A stretch of DNA of 49,793 nt, from contig CANJJI010000014.1 in the NCBI GenBank assembly GCA_947474545.1, positions 1 through 49,793 on the forward strand, given 5' to 3'. Position numbers and translations under genes: made by a program. The notes beneath the pieces were generated by a model. It was not told the DNA's origin and ran no database searches. It saw only the letters and a list, made by a program, of their open reading frames with translations. The DNA comes from Beijerinckiaceae bacterium (GTDB taxonomy: Bacteria; Pseudomonadota; Alphaproteobacteria; Rhizobiales; Beijerinckiaceae). This document shows, one piece after another, positions 45,194 through 49,793 of the stretch. The first letter of the stretch is position 1. Each line of letters begins with the position of its first letter.

Positions 45194-45571
45194 TCAGGCG
45201 GCGATCCCCATATGCTGTTTCAGCTTGCCCATAAGGCGGCCGAAATCCACGGGCTTGGTGTCGAAATCCACGCATCCCACCGAAATGGACTTGTCGCGAT
45301 CACTGGCCAGCGCGTGAGCGGTCAGCGCTATGATGGGTATTCTGGCGGTTGTGCGGTTGGCCTTGATCAATTGTGTTGCTTCCCAGCCGTCCATCTCGCC
45401 CAACGCAACGTCCATCAGGATGAGATCCGGCATTTCGGAAGACGCCATTGCCACGCCGCTGGGTCCGTCGATGGCGCTTACCACCGTAAAGCCCTGCCGA
45501 ACGAGCCGGCGCGTAAGCATGTCCCGATTCATTTCATTGTCTTCGACTACGAGTATCTTGCCCATTTTCAT
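45194..45571 (-). CDS. single-domain response regulator (CheY/DivK-like)
   Basis: This 125-residue receiver without an output domain has an acidic pocket in VVEDNEMN, the phospho-acceptor Asp54 (LILMDVALGEMDG), Thr84 (IIALTAHAL) and Lys106 (DTKPVDF). The sequence around NEMNRDMLTRRL resembles DivK and related phosphorelay regulators. It lies 33 bp after the histidine kinase at 45605 on the same strand, so that kinase is the likely partner. Such proteins pass signals by binding other proteins. Confidence 0.9.
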   Translation of the reverse strand: MKMGKILVVEDNEMNRDMLTRRLVRQGFTVVSAIDGPSGVAMASSEMPDLILMDVALGEMDGWEATQLIKANRTTARIPIIALTAHALASDRDKSISVGCVDFDTKPVDFGRLMGKLKQHMGIAA

Positions 45572-45604
45572 ATCCTCAAACTGATTCCTCTTTGGGGCGT
45601 TCGA

Positions 45605-47080
45605 TCAAGCTGCCACAGCAACCGGCCCGAGAGTGTGCTCCGGGACCGAGGCAGCGCCAGCCACTTCGGGAGTCTTGCCTGAACCCTGCGTTTCCAGGTC
45701 TCTTGCATTGTTCGGCACGACAATCGTAAATGCGCTGCCTTCGCCAAGTCGGCTTTGTGCTTTGATGTCCCCGCCCATCAGGCGGCACAGTTTCAAGCTG
45801 AGCGCCAGACCCAGGCCGGTACCGCCGTATTTGCTCGAACTGGCGTCGCCCAGAACGGTAAACTGTTCGAACAAGGTCGATATCTCGTGATCCGCGATGC
45901 CGATGCCGGTATCCCTGATCTCAATCATCAGCATCTCGTGTTCAGGCCCGGCAATTTTCTTTGCGTGAATGCCAATCATGCCATTCTTGGTGAACTTCAC
46001 CGCGTTATCCAAAATTTGTGACAGGATCTGCTGAATCTTCTGCTGATCGAGATAGGCCATGCCGACTTCCGGGCTGATATCAGCATTTATGACATTGCCG
46101 TTCGCCCTCGCACTTTCGCGAGCCTCGTCGGAAACGCGGCGGATCAGATCGGCGATCGACGTATCCTCGTTGTACAAGCCCATCATGCCGGCATCTATCT
46201 TGGAAAGGTCGAGAACTTCATTGATCAATTTCAACAGATGCTGGCCAGCGCTGTGAATTTTGTTCAGATCCGAGATTGACTCTTCGTCGCCTTCGTCCTG
46301 AGCGTCCTCCAGCAACATCTGGCTGTAGTTGATGACAGCGTTGAGGGGCGTACGAAGTTCGTGACTCATTTTCGCAAGAAATTCAGCCTTGGCAGCGCCC
46401 GCCCGCTCGGCGTCGGTCGTTGCCCGGCGCAATTCAGAAGCTGTAGCAAGATGTTCGCGCATTTCTGCTTCGAGCTCTGCCTGGGACTCGTATACTTTAG
46501 CGTAGTAAAGAGCCATCATGGTTACATAGAGTGCGACGGCGACTGTCGAGACAATGCCGAGCCATTCCATATCAGTGCTTGGCAGATCGCTGACAGGCGG
46601 CGAAGCCAGCATTGCAACTGCAAGGAACACCATCATGTTAATAGCAAAAAGAGCAATAACAATGGTTCTCAGAACTGTGGAAGGACCAATATAAAAGAAC
46701 GCTAGCAACGGGATCGTCAGCACCCATGGAAGGGTTGGCGACTTGATGCCGCCATAGAAATAGCAGCTCCACAGGATGCAAAAAATCAGATTTTCGACCG
46801 AAAGAATTGCAAGCAGATTATAGTTGCCAAATTTCTTCAACAGGATCGGAAATACCCAGAAGCCGAAGATTGAGGCTGCAAGAACGGCCACTTCAAAGCC
46901 GGGAGTGGGATCGAGCAAGTAAAGCGCGATCGGGACGGCGCTGCCAAGAAACGGGCCAAACAAATGACTGATCAGAAAGACACGTGCCTGATTGACGCGA
47001 TCGCGGTCGTTCATCAACGACGGGTGAATAAACCAGTCGACGATTGAGGAAATTTGCGCACTGATAGCAGCCAGCTTCAT
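45605..47080 (-). CDS. membrane sensor histidine kinase
   Basis: This 491-residue kinase has about six N-terminal membrane helices, without a recognisable extracellular domain. A coiled-coil linker is followed by the HisKA domain with phospho-acceptor His240 (FLAKMSHELRTPLNAVINYS). The ATPase domain has an N-box QQILSQILDNAVKFTKNG, G1 IEIRDTGIGI and G2 YGGTGLGLALS. I chose the ATG at 47080. The membrane part is clearly related to that of the divergent kinase at 47311 (DWFI near the start, HLFGP, FYGG, SPxLPW). The 230 bp between the two is AT-rich and must hold both promoters. Confidence 0.92.
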   Translation of the reverse strand: MKLAAISAQISSIVDWFIHPSLMNDRDRVNQARVFLISHLFGPFLGSAVPIALYLLDPTPGFEVAVLAASIFGFWVFPILLKKFGNYNLLAILSVENLIFCILWSCYFYGGIKSPTLPWVLTIPLLAFFYIGPSTVLRTIVIALFAINMMVFLAVAMLASPPVSDLPSTDMEWLGIVSTVAVALYVTMMALYYAKVYESQAELEAEMREHLATASELRRATTDAERAGAAKAEFLAKMSHELRTPLNAVINYSQMLLEDAQDEGDEESISDLNKIHSAGQHLLKLINEVLDLSKIDAGMMGLYNEDTSIADLIRRVSDEARESARANGNVINADISPEVGMAYLDQQKIQQILSQILDNAVKFTKNGMIGIHAKKIAGPEHEMLMIEIRDTGIGIADHEISTLFEQFTVLGDASSSKYGGTGLGLALSLKLCRLMGGDIKAQSRLGEGSAFTIVVPNNARDLETQGSGKTPEVAGAASVPEHTLGPVAVAA

Positions 47081-47310
47081 CGATGGAACACCTTCACACA
47101 TCCCACATTGAACTGCGCGCAGAATGCACCAATCAAGTTAACGCGTATTTTCACCTATTTACTCGTCCCGGGCAGACGGGAATAATAATGGTTCAATATC
47201 TATATGTTAAATTAACCTTTCGCTGAGGAACAATCCCAACAAACTGAATTTTAACATTTGTAGCGCAATTCTGACCGCCGAAGACGGTTCAGCTTTGGAG
47301 ACTGCCGGCA

Positions 47311-48732
47311 ATGAATTGGGCCATGAACATAATCGACTGGTTTATTCCAGCAGAGTTTCGCTATGAGCGATCCGAGCTCAGTCTCGCGCGGAACTTCGTG
47401 TTCACCCATCTCTTTGGGCCTCTGATTTCGCAATCGATCCTGTTGTTCCTTTATTGGAGTGATCCGCAAGGAGGCTGGCCGATGTGGACGATCTTCGTCT
47501 GCGTGTGGGCCTTCTGGCTCTTGCCGCTACTGTTAAAATATAGTCGCGACCTCTATATCAGCGCTACCTTCTCCGTGCAGTTGTTGGCCTTCGTTTCGCT
47601 GTTCGGCGCATTCTTCTACGGTGGCGCAAGTTCACCTTTCCTGCCATGGCTGATTGTCAGCTTGCTGCTTGGGTTTTTCTATCTCTCGAAACGGCCTATT
47701 GTGGTTATCTTCATATTCTCGATGAACCTGGCTGCCTTCTTTTCCGCTTATCTCATCTTTGGATTTGCCGAACGGGTCGCGCGCGAAAATCTGGTGACCG
47801 TTGGCTGGATTTCAATCTTTTCCGCTACGGTTTATATGGCCTGGATGGCGGTCTATTATGCGAGCATGTTGTCCATGCGGGGCGAGTTGGTTCGCGAAAC
47901 TGAACAGCATCGCGCAACGATGACGCGGCTGCGCGAAGCAAAGGAACTTGCTGACGAAGCCAACCGCTCGCGCTCCATCTTCCTTGCCAAGATGAGCCAT
48001 GAATTTCGCACGCCACTGAACGCGGTCATTGGTTATAGCGAAATTGTCATTGAAAATCTCGAAGTTGGCGACAAAAACCCGCAGAAGAAAGTCGACTTGC
48101 TGCGCATCAACGCGGCCGGCAAGCATTTGCTTTCGCTGCTGACTGATGTTCTCGATCTATCACGCATTGAAAATGATGAAGTCGATGTTCAAGTCAAATC
48201 TTTCGATCTGAACGACTTCATTTCTGACGTCGTATCCAATACAAGCAGCCTGGTTTCGCAAAACAACAATCGTTTTGTGGTCAACTGCCCGCCGAAAGTC
48301 GGCATGATCTCGACAGACGCGACCAAATTGCGTCAGGCCGCGCTTAACCTCATAAGCAATGCTTCCAAGTTTACCAAGGATGGCGTCATCACCCTCTCGT
48401 TGCGGCGCGAACGCAGCAGTGTCGGAGACTGGATCGAATTGCAGGTCGTAGATTCGGGCATTGGAATCTCCCAAGAGGAAATCGGCAAGCTGTTCACCAA
48501 TTTTCGCCAGGCTTCTCTGTCCACCTCCAGCCGTTATGGCGGAACCGGCCTCGGCCTCGCGCATAGCCAGAAGCTTTGCGGCCTGCTCGGGGGACGTATA
48601 TCTGTCACGAGCGACGTTGGTAAAGGATCGACTTTCACGATCCGTATTCCAGCAAGTCTGGATGTGATCAAAAGGCATACCGCCGACCGCGTGGACGCTT
48701 TGCCAGCCACTCTCGCGACGCAATCCATATAA
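47311..48732 (+). CDS. membrane sensor histidine kinase, paralogue
   Basis: This 473-residue kinase has the same layout as its divergent neighbour: about six membrane helices (residues 25-180), a linker, and HisKA with His230 (FLAKMSHEFRTPLNAVIGYS). The ATPase domain has AALNLISNASKFTKDG, VVDSGIGIS and RYGGTGLGLAHSQKLCGLLG. Shared membrane motifs (DWFI, THLFGP, FFYGGASSPFLPW) show a common origin with the kinase at 45605. The receiver-GGDEF gene follows after 19 bp, so the pair probably forms a phosphorelay to cyclic di-GMP. Confidence 0.93.
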   Translation: MNWAMNIIDWFIPAEFRYERSELSLARNFVFTHLFGPLISQSILLFLYWSDPQGGWPMWTIFVCVWAFWLLPLLLKYSRDLYISATFSVQLLAFVSLFGAFFYGGASSPFLPWLIVSLLLGFFYLSKRPIVVIFIFSMNLAAFFSAYLIFGFAERVARENLVTVGWISIFSATVYMAWMAVYYASMLSMRGELVRETEQHRATMTRLREAKELADEANRSRSIFLAKMSHEFRTPLNAVIGYSEIVIENLEVGDKNPQKKVDLLRINAAGKHLLSLLTDVLDLSRIENDEVDVQVKSFDLNDFISDVVSNTSSLVSQNNNRFVVNCPPKVGMISTDATKLRQAALNLISNASKFTKDGVITLSLRRERSSVGDWIELQVVDSGIGISQEEIGKLFTNFRQASLSTSSRYGGTGLGLAHSQKLCGLLGGRISVTSDVGKGSTFTIRIPASLDVIKRHTADRVDALPATLATQSI

Positions 48733-48751
48733 CATAGGTTCAAAGAAGCAC

Positions 48752-49793
48752 ATGTCCGCAATGTCCAATGCGCTGCGCAAAGGCCTCGACAAACTGTCCG
48801 GATTGTCTCCGGATCCCCAGGTCAGCCCTGTGGTCAAGCCGCACATTCTCATAGTCGACGACATCACCGACAACAGGGTCATTCTTCGGCGGCGTTTCGA
48901 ACGGCAAGGCTTCGAAATCACCGAAGCGGACGGCGGGCTGCGGGCGCTTGAACTGATTGACAAGAACGATTTTGATATAGTGCTGCTAGATGTGATGATG
49001 CCAGATATTGACGGCGTTGAAGTATTGCGTCGTCTACGCAAGACGCATAGTTCCGCCATCCTGCCTGTCATCATGGTAACTGCTCGTACGCAAAGTGACG
49101 ATCTCGTCCAGGCGCTGGGTGAAGGCGCAGACGACTACATCACCAAACCCGTTGACTTTGCTGTCGCCTTGGCCAGAGTGAAAACTCAATTGGCGCGGCG
49201 CGATGCGGAAATGCGTGTCCTGCTTGCCGCCCAGACTGTGCAAAAATCCAACGAAATTCTCGAAGACCGCGTTCAAGAGCGGACCGCACAACTGGTCCAG
49301 ATGAATGAGCAGCTCAAGAAGGAAATTGTACAGCGCGAAAAATCGGAAGCTGAATCGAAATATCTTGCCTATCATGATGCGCTCACCGGTCTTGGCAATC
49401 GTGTGCTGTTCCGGGAGGGCCTCAGCCGCGCGATCGAAAGTATCCCTGTCACCAGCGGCAAGCTTGCCATCCTCTTTATCGACCTAGACGGATTCAAGAG
49501 CGTTAACGATACGTTAGGACATTCGGTCGGCGATACACTTCTGAAGGTCATCGCATCCCGGTTACGAGATCTGATTACGGATCAGGATTTCATCGCCCGG
49601 CTCGGTGGCGATGAGTTTGCGATTCTTCAGGTCGGCCAGGAGCAGCCAAACGCCTCTTCTCTGCTGGCGACGCGGATCATCAAAACAATAAGCCAGGTGT
49701 GCGATGTCGACGGCCACGAAGTCACTGTTGGCGCAAGCATCGGGATCACATTCAGCTCAAGCAACAAGGACGATTCAGAAGAATTGCTCCGTA
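48752..49793 (+). CDS. response regulator with GGDEF domain (partial, runs off window)
   Basis: The frame starts at ATG 48752 and stays open to the last base, giving 347 residues so far. A receiver domain comes first (HILIVDDITDN, phospho-acceptor Asp80 in LLDVMMPDIDG, Thr110, Lys132). A coiled coil of about 50 residues follows, then a diguanylate cyclase domain: YHDALTGLGNRVLF, LFIDLDGFKSVNDTLGHSVG and the intact catalytic RLGGDEFA at about 283-290. The inhibitory I-site RxxD is TDQD here, so product feedback at that site is unlikely. An EAL domain could follow beyond the window. Phosphorylation by the upstream kinase is inferred from adjacency. Confidence 0.9.
   Translation, partial: MSAMSNALRKGLDKLSGLSPDPQVSPVVKPHILIVDDITDNRVILRRRFERQGFEITEADGGLRALELIDKNDFDIVLLDVMMPDIDGVEVLRRLRKTHSSAILPVIMVTARTQSDDLVQALGEGADDYITKPVDFAVALARVKTQLARRDAEMRVLLAAQTVQKSNEILEDRVQERTAQLVQMNEQLKKEIVQREKSEAESKYLAYHDALTGLGNRVLFREGLSRAIESIPVTSGKLAILFIDLDGFKSVNDTLGHSVGDTLLKVIASRLRDLITDQDFIARLGGDEFAILQVGQEQPNASSLLATRIIKTISQVCDVDGHEVTVGASIGITFSSSNKDDSEELLR

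Noticed and set aside
47081-47310. CtrA-like TTAA motifs between the two histidine kinases
   Set aside because: Several TTAA half-sites occur (47138, 47207), but none is followed after 7 bases by a second TTAA, and the region is AT-rich enough to give them by chance.
1-49793. CRISPR arrays, tRNA or rRNA genes, prophage
   Set aside because: No regularly spaced repeats, no cloverleaf-like segments, no rRNA stretches and no phage structural or integrase genes were seen on either strand.

Overview
The window reads as chromosomal DNA of a GC-rich alphaproteobacterium. The best evidence is the gene block rpsA, sppA, ihfB, lapA, trpF, trpB, trpA, accD, folC, which is a known alphaproteobacterial neighbourhood. 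Other signs are an AccD without the zinc-finger cysteines, a DivK-like single-domain response regulator, palindromic repeats of an alphaproteobacterial type, and several orphan TctC/Bug-type binding proteins. Genus cannot be settled from the sequence alone. I see no rRNA, tRNA, CRISPR array or replication origin.

Region 1 (1-10.6 kb) is accessory metabolism: a YhhS-like MFS exporter, a small secreted protein, an amidohydrolase, a Bug-type binding protein, a lone hrcA, an acyl-CoA ligase, two small unknown genes, a fumarylacetoacetase-family hydrolase and a second TctC-like binding protein. The start codon of that last gene lies inside a palindromic repeat.

Region 2 (10.6-14.4 kb) is the most informative accessory segment. 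A four-gene operon with ATGA overlaps encodes a phosphonate/phosphite-type ABC importer and a phosphite dehydrogenase (ptxABCD). It has a three-half-site Pho-box-like array upstream. A 48-bp degenerate copy of the 3' end of the neighbouring TctC-like gene lies on its far side, so the operon is bracketed by imperfect direct repeats.

Region 3 (14.4-24.7 kb) holds a coupled operon for glutarate-type degradation (glutaryl-CoA dehydrogenase, small membrane protein, class III CoA-transferase, ThDP enzyme). It is followed by a YghU-type glutathione transferase, transaldolase, an unknown membrane-anchored protein, a KefB/C-type antiporter and a DUF1330 protein. A shikimate-dehydrogenase-like gene with a doubtful C-terminus runs towards them.

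Region 4 (25.6-45.1 kb) is the conserved block, interrupted twice. Between lapA and trpF lie a 33-bp palindrome, an exported methyltransferase-like protein, a TauD-type dioxygenase, a wrecked ABC export operon around a truncated IS481-type element, and a third TctC-like protein. Between trpB and trpA lie a small unknown gene and a YhaO/YhaN (SbcD/SbcC-like) nuclease-ATPase pair.

Region 5 (45.2 kb to the end) is a two-component cluster. Two paralogous membrane histidine kinases are divergently transcribed. One is followed by a single-domain receiver, the other by a receiver-GGDEF protein that runs off the window.
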